Source of the DNA: Anisakis pegreffii
Lineage: Eukaryota > Nematoda > Chromadorea > Rhabditida > Anisakidae
DNA: 64,000 nucleotides
Direction of reading: 5' to 3'
Assembly: GCA_035041965.1 (NCBI GenBank)
Contig: JAPYMA010000209.1
Span: 1-64,000 of the forward strand
Shown: piece after piece, positions 1-13,200 of the stretch
Layout of the letters: the number at the start of each line of letters is the position of its first letter
How positions within the stretch are numbered: the first letter of the stretch is position 1
The notes under the pieces: model-generated
The model's database searches: none
Told to the model about the DNA's origin: nothing
The model's input: only the letters and a program-made list of their open reading frames with translations
Program-made: the position numbers and the translations under genes

Positions 1-1215
1 GTCACGATGTTTTCAGTTTTTGCAAATCCATGTAGACGTTTGATTCACTTATCCATTGCTTCACTTATTATAGTAGCACTTTAACAAACTATGTTATTTT
101 GAATTGTTCTGCTGTATGAATATGACAAGCCACTCACATTTTAATTATTATATCCATTCATTCATCCATCAATCTATTATTTAATCCCTGCCATTAGCCT
201 ACTACAGAAAAATCTGGGTTAACGAATTGGATAAACTCTTCAAAAAGAAGAAATATGCCCTGTGCAAATATGCTTTTGCTGAAATACATGCAGACATCAT
301 TCATCTACCGCATTCCTATTGTTTAATCATTATCGAATGAACGAAAAATGGTGCATACATTGCAGTTGTTCATTGAATCAATGAAACGATTAAAATAGAC
401 ACAATTTTCTTTAAAATATTAATAACAATAATAAAGTACCGCAAAAAAGTAGCATTTAATAAAGACAAACAAATAGTGATAATTAAATAACGCAAGAAAA
501 GGAGGTATTATTGATATCATGAAATGATGATGAACAAGCGTACGTAAACGCCAACGCGTAAACAGATTTTGAAAAGTGCAAAAAGTACACAAATAAACAA
601 ATCAATAGTGGGGACGGGGGAAGGTTGAGGAGTTTTTGGAAAATGTGCTGACGATAACAACAGAAATTTTCCAACTACCTATATTCACTGCTCAGCAGTC
701 TGATTAGAGTTATTCACGAAAAAAGTGTATTTGCAATTGCTTGCTCAATGCTCATGCTCATATTTGAATGGCGTTCATGATCGTGTCTCCCCTCATCATT
801 GAAATAAACAATAAAACGAATTACAAATGAAAAGAAAATAATCGCCAAAACACACCAATTCAACTCATACACAACATCCAAATGAAATTAAATCCAAAAC
901 AATTATCATCGTCATCACAACTATCATCATTAGTATGATCAATAACATCAACGTTATCGTTAATATCATTATTACTACCATAATTACAATAATAAGCAAA
1001 TAGGTCAGTACGGATAAATATATTACAATGTAATCATCAAAATGATCAAAATCAATAAAAAATTAATAAGCTTCATGAAAACACAATACGATGAGTATTA
1101 TTAGCATTATAATCACCAGCAAACGTTAAAAATAAAGATTCTTTTCATTCGAATTCGAATGCAGTACCGACCAATATCAGTCCGCAACAGGCTCATATCT
1201 AATTATAACAGTAAA
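1..1215. other. AT-rich sequence, no gene recognised
   Basis: No open frame here shows family motifs or phase-consistent splice borders on either strand. The stretch is AT-rich. Around 900-1010 it is rich in ATT/ATC/TAA trinucleotides. It lies downstream of the minus-strand gene that ends at 1216, so part of it may be that gene's 3' flank. Confidence 0.5.
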
Positions 1216-1958
1216 TCAATGAACGACAGCACCATTCGTTTTCTTTGAAGCGTTCTCGATCATTTGTCCGAGACAACGACCGAACTCTTGCAGAACTGCC
1301 CTCTCGAGCTGTTCATCACTAACCGCACTTTCCGATGATTCCAACTCTTCGGCTTGAGCTACCAAACACAATGTGGCTGCCTCTACAACCTCATCGGTCA
1401 TATAGAACCATGGCAAACTGTAAAAAAATAACAGCACTGATAATAACAACAATAACTGCAGTAATAATAATAATAATAATAATAACAATAATAATAATAA
1501 TAATAACGACTGTAAACACAAGTGACGAACGTTTTTGGATCACTTGGTTCAGGAGATTCTACATGACTTTCTGCTAAGTTAGCTTGACCAATTCCCTTCA
1601 ACATAACGATTTGGTCGATTGAGCTAATGAGAAAATGAAATGATTACGTAAATTTATTAATGAAACAATTTTTATCTAGATCGCTGTGATATTATAAAAG
1701 TCATAATGCAATAACAATAGTAATAATCAACATTTCAGTAGTGAACTGTTTGCAGAATACAAATTATGGGAACCAGAAAAGTGCTGAAATATACTCTTTC
1801 AGTAGGATCGTCTTGAAGTAGATAAAAAAGATGCTGCATACCGTACATCATCAGTAATAAGTATGCTTTTGGTCAAATCAGTTGAGCACTGCTGATTACG
1901 GCCGATGTAAATAGTGGATCCAGCTCCAGAATTCTAAAATTTCTTCATCGACTTCAAC
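1216..1958 (-). CDS. 3' end of an unrecognised minus-strand gene (three exons)
   Basis: Three minus-strand exons join in phase: 1900-1958, 1531-1623 and 1216-1417, with the stop at 1216. Introns begin GT and end AG. The last acceptor follows a T-rich tract ending TTTTTACAG. The deduced tail of about 117 residues begins VEVDEEILEFWSWIHYLHRP and continues through an acidic stretch (SHVESPEPSDPKT). It ends in a helical, Glu-rich segment containing EAATLCLVAQAEELESSES and a C-terminal NASKKTNGAVVH. The intron between the last two exons holds the TAA microsatellite. I do not recognise the family, and further 5' exons above 1958 are likely but not resolved. Exon borders are inferred from splice consensus and phase only. 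The intact frame and acidic/amphipathic composition favour real coding sequence over chance. Confidence 0.5.
1442..1508. repeat. (TAA)n microsatellite
   Basis: Imperfect TAA/CAA trinucleotide tract of roughly 65 bp, with uninterrupted TAA runs near 1461-1485 and 1489-1506. It lies in the last intron of the minus-strand gene ending at 1216. It accounts for the long Leu and Tyr homopolymer runs in translations of this stretch, which are therefore not protein evidence. Confidence 0.9.
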
Positions 1959-4077
1959 CTTGAAATTGGTTTTGCTCTGTTCCACGTCGGCTCCGGATAT
2001 AAATTATCGTGATATCGCTAGCTCTGAATATTGTTGTGATATATTTTTGGGGGAGCCAAAAAAAAAATCATTTCTGAGCTCTGCAACTTTGGCGTCAATG
2101 ATCATCTTAATTTGTCGGTTCTCTCACGTTGACCGATTGTTATTCTGTTTTCACCAGTTCTCGAGGCGTTGTGATCAGTCCATGTGTGCAAATAAACATT
2201 ACTTTTTTGCCTTGCAACAATCCATTCTTACCTATCCTACTACTATCAGGTCAAACATGATTATTAATGAACGCTGAGAATTGCTATGACTCAGAATAGC
2301 ATTGTAGAATATCACCGACATAGAACAATGATATCACTGCGGCACGATAGAAATTGATGTAGATTTTGCTTGCTGGCTCGTAGTCAACACTGGTTAGCGT
2401 TGACATGATTTGCATCGTTCGATACTTTAATAAATGTTTGAGGTATCCTCTTCCAAGCGGTCATTAACGAACATCCCTTTGCTATCGTCTCCTCCCTCTT
2501 ACCTCATGAATCAGCTAAATTTTTCACGCTTTATTCCCCTTTCTTCTTGATGTTCCTGTTCTCATCACCCGTTCAGACCTCGATGCTCTGATAATTGGTA
2601 GGTTCCAGTTGGTATTTGCATTCAAATACTTTTATTCGGTACCCGGACCTTTTGCCTATAGACGTTTTGTCTAAGGACAATTTGCCTATTACGCAAGATA
2701 TCCATTAAAATCTGTCCGTTAGTCAATGTACCTTTAGACAAACTGTCGTTAGGCAAAATGTTTTTAGGAAGATTGGCCGGTCACGCTTTTATTCAATAAT
2801 AAAATCGACTTTAGTCACAGCTTGAATGCCGAAACTCCACGAAGGGGCGAACCGTAGTCATAATGAATGACTTTTTGCACATTCATCCGCAATTGCCGTC
2901 ATTGAACGAGGCATGGTCTCGTTGAATTGAGAACCTTTCGATGAAATATCAAAAGCGTTATATATCAATTTTATGAGACATGAGATGCGCAGTCATCATG
3001 TTCTTTTCAAATATCACCGAAGTTATCTTGGTGGTGTCATGGCAACGATCATCCAAACAATCTGACGTTAAGTATTTTAATGGAGCTTGATAATAATAAA
3101 TTTACGTAATGATACATATGACACTGAGTGCTCATTCTGAACAACTGTCATAGCGTTGTGACATTAAGAGAACAAACTGACACTATTGTGCTAAGAGATG
3201 AGTTTGGTGGGTGAAGAGATAGATGTTTAGACATTTGACATCGCATCTCATCGACTTATGCGCAGCATCGAATCATTCGAATAATCACTGATACTTCATG
3301 TTCTCATCATGATTACGAACAAATTCCTCACGAGCACACGTCATTCTCATACTTGCTCTTCATTGCTTACCTGCTTCAAATGTTACTCAACTTGATGCGA
3401 TTGATCGTTGGGTGGGTGATGTTTTAATGATTTGACGAAACCTTTTTAAAAAGCAATCTACTCATGCATTCTCTGTATTGCAACTTTATGTGATTGCAAC
3501 CGTTCATGTTTTGAATGAATAATGATTAACTCGTTGTGTACAAATTCAGCAACAACAATTGAACGTTCTGCTAAATCGAAAGGCTTGGTCAGTACGATCA
3601 AGCCACGTTGATCGCATTCGTTTTTTTTTCTGCTGTTTACCAGTGTTTTTCTACATCGAAATTTGTTTTGCGGACAGTTTTGCGTTTGTTCAACCTAATC
3701 TTACGAAGAAGGAACTAGTCAGAAATCAATTGATTAGGCTACCAAAATTGTTGCCAGAAAACTTCTTTCATTGTCAACTCTTCAAACACTCCGTCAACTG
3801 TGTTAAACCATTTATGGTTTGTGCGAAATTCATGAAAGAACTGCACGACGTACTACAAACAGTAGTTATATAATAGTTCAGCGCAAATACGCAAACCAGG
3901 CAACATGATTGTATAAAATGTTGCACTATGCTGGTTTTTCATAACTCAGCGAGCGTCTTCTCGGGATTTTCCCAGCAACCGATTAGATTATTTTGCTTAT
4001 CATTCAGAATGTGTCAACGCTGAGTAACGGAAACTTGTAATCAATCGGGTAACGAGAAATACGAGTCGCATTCTTAA
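1959..4077. other. Intergenic or unresolved 5' exons, no gene recognised
   Basis: Several open frames of 60-105 codons occur here, but none shows a family motif or joins in phase to a neighbour. The region may hold undetected 5' exons of the minus-strand gene to its left, or a signal-peptide exon of the guanylate cyclase to its right. It contains the fold-back repeat at about 2640-2784. Confidence 0.4.
2640..2784. repeat. Fold-back (inverted repeat) element with internal short repeats
   Basis: The left arm (about 2642-2690) and the reverse complement of the right arm (about 2729-2784) align over roughly 50 bp. Both carry the sub-motif TTTTGYCTA separated by GACR. The outer ends read ACCCGGACC and, on the opposite strand, GACCGGCCA. 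This internally iterated, imperfect inverted repeat of about 145 bp looks like a MITE-type fold-back element. No clear target-site duplication was seen. Confidence 0.6.
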
Positions 4078-4227
4078 ATGTGTATGCCGCATCCAACAAG
4101 ACGTCAACTGAAATACTATAGCGATTCAACCAAAATTCGCATCAAGATTTGCTCATTCGACCAACTTCGTTATCACATCGTGGCCTCACTGCGATACGCC
4201 GTTCACACGTGGCAATCAGTGTTTTTC

Positions 4228-7200
4228 ATGATCCACTTAGTGGAATGCGTACCACCTATCAACGTTGGTATTGTCACCGATCCAGCATTAATGCCGGATG
4301 GAGCCGTTTTCTTGCAGTCAGCCTTGGCTGATTTCACGCAGCATAATACCACATCTGATATCATATTCAGGTTTACTGTGCACTGATTTTTGCTTAATTA
4401 TTCTTTTTTCGACAGCAAGCAGTAATTTGAGTAATACTGCATTTTTAATAATTCCCTGCAGTCCTTATTCAACTAGCAGGCGGACAAACTGAAGTATACG
4501 CTGAACGGCATTTTCCATCAGGTGGACTGTGGCAATACACCGTTTACATTGGTTTCTTTCGTTTGACGTTCAGTCGGAAAAGAATTTTTGACTACGTATA
4601 CCTGGATTTAGAACTCAACTTTCTGAAAACATAAAAACACACGTATGAAGTCATAGTAGTTGCATTCGTCCATAGGGAACGGGATCGGATTAGAATTTAT
4701 GTGCGTATGGTGCTCGCAAGTGAAAGAAGTTCGTGGAGCGTTGATTTATATGGTGATTGGGTGCTGTGTTTATGTTCATACATTTTTGTTTCGAAGGGGT
4801 GGTGTTATTTCGAAATGCGATATTGTAATGAATGATGACGAAATATCTGGAAGCAAAGTTATTCATCCTTGTGATCCCATAGGAAGCTGAACTCGTAGTG
4901 AGAGCATTGCAACCGAAAGAGTGTGAGCAGTCGCTGCATTCGATCAGTCGAGCCCTATTTCAACTGGATGAACTTTTTTAACCGTTGTTAATCGTAATTT
5001 TTGCCAGATGCAGCAGAAATCATATTCTCTCTGTATCGTTGAAGCTCAAACGAAATGAATGATTTCTGTTTGTAGCGTTCAATCGGATTCCACCAGAGGC
5101 TGTAGGCAAGGTGTTGATTCTGGCGCTGGTGCAGCACTCGTCGCCGAACTGTATTTCATAAAAGGAATTAAGGCACTTTTTGGTCCCATTTGCCAGAATG
5201 GTTCGCTATACTTTTCAATCACAATCATAATTTCAATTCACTATACTTTTCAGCCATCTCTTCAACATTTCAATGAAACAGACAAAAACACTATCACTTT
5301 ACTGATTTGTAATAAACGTTCTTGAAACTCATTATGAAGTAGTTCTAGTATACTTACTTAAAAGCTGAAGCAATAAATCACAATTCATGAATGGAGTTAT
5401 TTGTCCCTCATGGAATTTATTTACTTCCAATTATGGCCATTGCATTTTTTTCCAAATTCTTCACACATTCACTGTTTCCTGACTGCTTATGTCTTAATAT
5501 TGAAAACGCAGTAGCTGATCAAGAACACTCAATCACAGGTTTGACTCTTACGAATCAATTAGTGAGTCAATGGGATTTGATCGAATTCAGTGTTTGGAGC
5601 GATTCTACAAGAAGAAATAGGAGTCTCATCGTTCAGGTAGCGATCATTTTACATCTGTGCTCACTCAGTTCACACATTGCAACATTATTAAACAAAAATG
5701 AATTTCCATGTTCTGCGATTTATCGTAAGAGCATTACATGTTCAGTATTCGTAGAAATATGTGCAAACTGCTGCTAGAATCAATCGGCATTTGTTGATTT
5801 CAGATGTCAACGATGTCGACGAAGAATTTAATAGCCAATCTGATCGCATTGCTTAAAGGATTGAATCGGACTCAGGTCGGCATTGAGAAATTCCATCTTT
5901 TCATCGATTATCCAGTCTCACTTTCAGATATTATCTCATAATAGATTTAAGATTGCATTGATATGGAGTACTAAAGTGTTTTCATATGTTGATGCGCCAT
6001 GGAGTTCACAAATTGACATTGTCCGACAACAGTTATCTGACAACGGCATCCAGCTGCTCGTTGATAAACCTCTTTATGCTGAAGAAAATTCAACAGAAGC
6101 AATCACGGCCATGTTGCTCAGCATCAAACATTCACCTCAGAGTTAGTTTACTGCTCGATAATACGACAATTTCAGTTATTTGTGACTTTTCTGCGTTCCT
6201 GATGTTATTCATGATCAATACTTCTTTAGAAGAAAAGCATTCATGACCGTTAATCGGTATTGGAAATTCTTTCGCACCATAAATATTTCTTCATGAAAGC
6301 ACAAATGGAATTGACAATCAGTACGTTTGCTGCATTGCTTCCGCCTCATAATTAGTCTTCCTTCCGACTTCTTCCAGTGATAATGTGCACTTCATGGATT
6401 GCATTGAACGAAAAAAATTTCAGTATTTGTGCCACTAATTGGTTTTAATCTTCTGGATTACGTGAATTTTATGATGGCTTTCAAATCAGCCAGTATGAAT
6501 TTCAATGAATATGCTGTCATACTGACCGTGTTCGCAATCAATGGAAACTTCGTACCTCCGTGGATTTTGTCAAATGGCAAGACGAATCAAACTCTAAAAC
6601 ACATTTACGATAACTCGATCATCGTTAGTTGTTCGAAAATTTCTTTCTCGCTAACTGTCTGCTGGTTGGTGTTGTTGACGATATCTCGAGCGAACTGGTA
6701 TCTTAAGATTTTCTTTCACTGTAATGGAGTCACAGAATTTCACGTTTATATCCGACTGTTCGATTGTTTCGGTTTTATTCTTTCGCCATTGCACAACCCT
6801 TAAAGACCAATTAAGTTGGCATTTATAATTCTTTTCAAAATTATCAATTCTGCAGCTACTTAACGACTTCTACGATAAAGAAGCTGTGGAATTGATCAAT
6901 GCAAGAGTACCAAATGTTTCTAATGAGGTCAGTGGTATTTTGTACCCTCACGCGATGTATCTATTTAATTATTCATTCTTTTCATTCAGCAATTACAACT
7001 CATTAAAACTTTATGCCTCCGTCTCATCAACAGCATTTCAAAAATTATCTCTTTCCTACCAACGCATAGCTCCTTCCGCAAAGCACAGGAAATCACCAGT
7101 CTTTACGAGAATCTGATCTCCATTTATGACTTGTCGACCACAGAGATGTGAGGGCCACATCTCTACACTGTACAACATTTTTTTTTCAAACGAGGCTGCT

Positions 7201-10200
7201 CGAAATAAGCTCAAAAACTACGTTGCGATTGGTCGAAAGAACACACTTCCAACGATCGCGTAGAGCAACTATTAAAAACAATCCATAGTCGTGAACCATT
7301 GTGGAACAGTAATAAAGAGCGATTTTTATTACTGCAACCTAATGGATCCATAGTGGTCGGCATATCAACCGTTCGATGGCCAAGTAGCAATGAATCCTAG
7401 TTGTAACAAATATTTTGCATGATTCAACACAACTGAGTAGAAGTATCGGTAAATCATAGTAACAAAAAGAGATAATCGGAGGATCGTCACAACGATCAAC
7501 GCTCAGTGTCTAGTTCGAACCTTTGCTGCATGCAATATTCATTGTCAGTTGAGTGGTTATAAGAATGGTATCTGCTACAATCGGCTTAATATTGTTTAGA
7601 TGCAACTGCTTGCGTATTTACAAATCTATGAATCAGTTTGGCTTTATGCGACACAGCTTCAACGATTTCGTCGAGATACAACGAACACTGATTACACTAA
7701 TGATTCGGTACAGTTGCTGAATGGTATGCGGAACCTTCGAGTTGATGGTACGCAGTTTTGATTACCGTATCCATCACTGAGCTGAGGCAACATTTAATGA
7801 AATCCTTCTTATTTTATCATAATATCTTTTCGGAGATAGGTTCATTTTGAATGCTCGCAAGTGACGAATCATCAAACACCTTTCGAACAGGTCAACGCAG
7901 AGAATTTTCCTCATAAATTTTTAAGTTTCCCAAGTTCCCTCAGTTTCCCTCGGCTTTGCGTTCTTAGCTTACAAATGCTCGCATAAATTTCGCCACTATT
8001 TCAGCATTTTTAGAGTCAGTGATGAAATCTTTGGAGATACCATTATTACAGGACCGTTCGGACCGATTGTGCTAAATAATGATACCGTTCGGATAAGTCC
8101 GTTCTCAGTTAGGTCTGTGCAAAGAGACGCAGAGCACCCAGTGAATTTGATGTCGATTAATTTGACAGAGAACTGCCCTCTAAGCAAGATCGGGCAACCA
8201 GAATGTGTAAGATTGGTAAGTCGTCTGTCTCTGCAGATTTGCATTTATAAATGACCGTATGTTGACCATACGAGCTGCTGGTAGGGAGTGTGATTAGATA
8301 CGGCTGGCAACTAGAATATTTGGCTGAGAACCGGATTCCAGAATCCAGAACGAACCGCTCTGGATTCCGCTTCATTTTACCGGTGCAAATGGCTACGATA
8401 CGCATGGATCGCTATCGTATTCGCTGAGTGCGTGTGAAGAAGATTCTATATGCGCGAAAACAAATCGGTTGAAGAGTTATTTTGCACTTCAAAGTTTCAC
8501 CGTCGAATGTATGATTACAAAGACCGCATCAGATCCATCAAACTTGCAACCGCATTCCTTTCCATGAAACTCATGCGAGAAATACTTCACGTTGTCAGAA
8601 TACTTTCACAGATAATTCAGATCGGCGACAATAGAATGTGTCCTTTTGAATTTAAATGTGCACCAAATCGATAAATTAAAATCATAACGGTTTGGTCATT
8701 ATCTCAGCATTTAGTCAAATCGACGAGTTTGAGCGTGTGTTATTTATCAAGTGAAGTGTCTGTTGCATGATTACTTGAGCAAAATGTGAATGTTCAAGAA
8801 AGCTGAATATTAGTGGCTCACACATCTTTCGATCACATGCTGCTTGATCATTCAATTGAGCAAGAATATAAGAATCATTCATACTTGACCTTATATTTGG
8901 CGTTAACTCACGTCGGAGACTAATTTTAACCTATCTCACAATCAAATGCTCGTAACTAAGTGAACAAGAAACGCTTATCATCAAAAAATAAACCAGAATT
9001 CAAAATGCTCCTATTGCATGTCCAGCGTGCTGCAATGGCTGACAACACTAATCCAGTGCTTGCTACTTTGCCACCTGACGTACCGAATTGCGGTCTCAAT
9101 GGCGAATTATGCGATCAAACAGGGTTAGACTTCTCTTGTTCAATGCAGTATTGCATTTTTGGAAACTGATAGCTAACGCTTCATCATTCTTTATTCCATT
9201 TAAATTAATTCGTTTTCTACGAATCATGTCTTTTCGTCCTTTTGTCATCCCTTGGGTGCAATCGAAGACATCCAAGTTAATGGTTATTCGAAAGAGAATC
9301 AATCGTAGCAAAATTGCATGAGGCTGTCTTCGATTGCGCAGTTACACCAATCACGATACCTCGTTTCTACATTGATAGTTATTTCTGGTTTCAGCACTGT
9401 ACTCATAATCGTAGCTGTTATGATTGGTGTACTTCTTATCATTGCTGTGTTCATTATTTTTCGGAAATTGTAAGTTGTTGATTTTTACAATTTATTTAGA
9501 TGCACAGTAGGATTGGAAACAAAAGAATGATTTTTTCGGTACATCCCTGCTGAAGGTCGGAAGAACCCCGAAAAGAGATCTTACCCTGCCGAGAAAAACA
9601 CCCCTCGAAAAGCAATACTCTCTCTGCAAAAAATCCCTCTCTCGTTTCTAGGTAAGAAGAGCCAATGGCTTACAATTAGTTCAGTGGACCAACTTCTATT
9701 TAGACAATAGTTACTGATCAGGTAAAACAAAGAACTGTTTCGCTTGATGTATGAAAGGGTATATTCAATTGGAGATAAGAGTGCTTAAATCATAAAAATG
9801 TTTCGCATATATCAATTTCAGAAAAAGCGGTGAAACTGCTCAAATGCCGTGGGCGATCCCACAAAGGCTCATCAAATTCGTTGATTTGGAAGCAACAACG
9901 TCGGTGAGAGATTGAATTATTTTAAATCGAACCAAAGCGGTACTTAAAAACTTTTAGGTTTTTTTTTGTGTTGTTGGGAAAGGCTGTCAGGATGTACTCT
10001 TAATGTAGACCGTAGACAAAATTGGTTTATATCATTATGAAATGCACCTTCATCCAAAAGTCTTATGTAAGATTCTGATTGTTGTGGGTAATGAAATAAG
10101 CGTCACCATCAAATGGCTTGACGTGCTCCCATATCTGATCATTTTGCTACCTCAGCACGTTATCGGAATAGCTAGTACCACTGTTTATTTATTTGTTTAA

Positions 10201-13200
10201 TCTGCAGCTGTAATGCAAATGCCTTTTTATTATCACCTAAATTATATTCTTCCCTCCTTAACATCCTTCCATCCACATCATTATGATGGGGAATCCTTCA
10301 TCTTCACGAAATTCTAATTCCGATTGGTAATCTGGCGAACATGGACAGGTAGGGCTACCTTGCTATATTGTTCAGTGATTTTTGAGGTGAGAGGTTTGAA
10401 ATAAACCCTACCCTCCGATTGATCGAGGGAACATGTGTCCATTGATCGCTCGCAGTGTCTGTTGAAAACAAACGAAAGCAGTAAACCAGCAACCTTTCCG
10501 AACCAGTAATAAATAAGGATTTAAATCAATGCACTCGAATAGATCCATAGCGATAGGTATATTCACCATTTCAGAGCCAACGAAACATGAATGTTCGCTA
10601 CCCCAAATATTTCGCACAATTGCATGTAAGCGAGTAAATCATCGAAAATCACAGCAATGATCGCCCAAAGCGCTCTTACAATCAACCGCTGAGTGTTTGA
10701 ATAATAGATAACTCATCATAGTTTGGAAGGGGATACGTGAACGAGGAAAACTCCATTATGAAGTGTTCACAGATGCAAGCTGTTTATTGGGTAGTGATCA
10801 ATGGGGTGATCTGGTCAAAAAGAGATGTTCATGTCAACAACTTGGGTATGTGAAAACAGATGTTGTTTCAGCTGATGTCAATTCACAGTTTGCAACAACA
10901 TATGGAATCGAAAGCAAAACTCAGAGACCTACTTCGTTCGAGACAACTCGCAACCATCGAACAGTCTTATGTGATCGTTGAACCTTACATCTTAAAACAA
11001 AGACTTGTTTTTGACAAATCTGATATGTTATTGCTCTATCAGGTGAACAGTCGATACTTATTCAAACAAAGAACTGAATTCAATCTTTACAGGATGTTTA
11101 ACAAAGCAACTTAATCGAAATTTCGAGAGGATAACCTATCATTTAATGAAAACGTTTAATTGCCACATGTATTCCATTCATACGAGCAGTCAAGTAAAAC
11201 CGTTTGCATCTGCATGACCATAACAATTTCTGCAGATGAAGCAAGCTGTTCACGATAATATAAACGCATTTATTGGCATAAGTTTCGACAAAATGCCACA
11301 ATTCTATGCCACGTGGAAGCACTGTTTCCGTGGAACACTCGCAGATCTAATTTTTGGTGGTGTGCAGGGTAATGATCCAAATCATAAACTGGAATCGGAA
11401 GATGGTCCAGCGTTCGATCAGAATTTTAAAAGTGCTTTCGTCCGTGATATCGTTCGAGTGAGTCGATCTGTTCACCAAATGCCATCAACGATTAATGACC
11501 ATTTACAATTCATTATTCACAAGATTTCATAGGAAAAAATTCCTGCTTGTTTCAGGGATTAGATTTCTTACATTCCTCTTCGATTGGCTATCATGGTTCA
11601 TTAACACCATCACAATGCCTTATCGATAGCCATTGGATTTTGAAGATTTCTGGTTTTGGACTTGCGCGAATGATGTATAAATGGAAACAGAACGGAGCGA
11701 TTGCCACTCACGATGGATTACCATTCATACCAAATTCAGGTATAAATGAATTTATTCTATTACACTTACATAAATCAGCTCAAAATCATCAATCCCCATC
11801 TTCTCGCTATCTAGATAAGCCTTGGTATTGCCTTGACAGCAACTCAAGACCGTGAAGTGTGAATGATATTAATATAGATTTTAAAATTTAATATTTTAAT
11901 GAAATTGATTTATTAATGAATACTTGATGCCGTTCATAATTGCAGAGTTGCACTACTATGCTCCTGAATTACGACGGCGTCTGAAGACACTGAAAAAAGA
12001 TTCAGCAAAATTACCAAATAAGCAAGGTCAAGCCGCCGATATGTATGCGTTCGGAATGATCCTCTATGAGATTGTGTTTAGGCGAAAACCAGTCTATATT
12101 GATGATTCGAATAAAGGTGATTGTCACTATTCCAGCTGTGGTATTCTTGAAGACGAGTAGAAATGAAAAACTAGTGCACTTGTAAAATCCAATGTAGCAA
12201 CAACAAAATTATTCCGATCCCAAAAAGTTTTGATAGTCGGAGGGAAAAATTTCATGAGGTAATTCTCTATTGGATCCGGTTTATTTCGTTGTTGAAGAAC
12301 TTCAGAAGAATGCCAAGTCTGGTATTCACATTCGTAACGTTTGGCTAAGAACAATTTTGCATTGAAGAAACAGCGTTCTCCGGTGAGGAACAAGGATTGT
12401 TTTGTGAGGCAGCCGAGGCGTTGATTCCGATATATCCGTCAATGCCGAATTCTGAAGATATACATCCGGATTTGGTTGGTTTAATGCACAAATGTTGGAA
12501 TGGTGTGGCTGAGCAACGTCCTGACGCGACTCTGGCGAGAAAAATCACCGATGCCACTCTGAAAATGTTAGTCGAATCTGCTTCGGCAATCGCCTGACAT
12601 TATTCTTGTAACTTCTAAAGAACCCAATCGGATCTGTTTGGTGCTAACTCTAATGAAGAATGTTTATCGGCACTATCTCATGTGAATGGTTTCCAAGCAA
12701 TGTTTTCAAATGATCTCTCATTAACGATGATTCAGATCAATGGATAGAACCCAGCTAAATCCTTTGATAAAAGTGACCCTCATATCATTCAATCAGTTGA
12801 TTCTTTGCATTAGCACACTCGTGCTATTCATCCTTTTTACTATCGTATTTTGAAATTATAAGCAAATTGAACTTACTGCTCTATGGTCGATGATCATTCA
12901 TGGAAATAAATATTGTGCCACTATTTGTGGAATCTTTTGAAGCGATGTTTTGAATGCATTTTTTTCGCTTCAGGACGGGTAGTCTTGTTGATCAAATGCT
13001 CAAGAATATGGAACAGGTCTGTTCACATTATTACTTTAATCAGCAATGAGCACTGGTAATAATGAAATTATTAACCTCACCATTCCCCGTTCTAATTGTA
13101 TCATGACATTGGCTAAAATCTTCCTAGGAAACGGAAGTTTTTCTTGTTGTTGAGGTCAATTCTTTTAGTAGTATTGTCAACCGATGCATTCCATTATTCG

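Noticed and set aside
1216..1521. Leu-, Tyr- and Ile-rich open frames over 1335-1604
   Set aside because: The homopolymer runs are translations of a TAA microsatellite inside an intron; only the segment below 1417 is kept as an exon.
3559..3873. Plus-strand frame with a hydrophobic stretch resembling a signal peptide, upstream of the cyclase
   Set aside because: It opens with TTG rather than ATG, and no donor joins it in phase to the exon ending at 4370, so it is not used as exon 1.
4875..4976. Open stretch [20 protein letters not shown] as a possible cyclase exon
   Set aside because: The flanking exons 4370 and 5076 join directly in phase and give the expected ectodomain sequence; inserting this stretch breaks the model.
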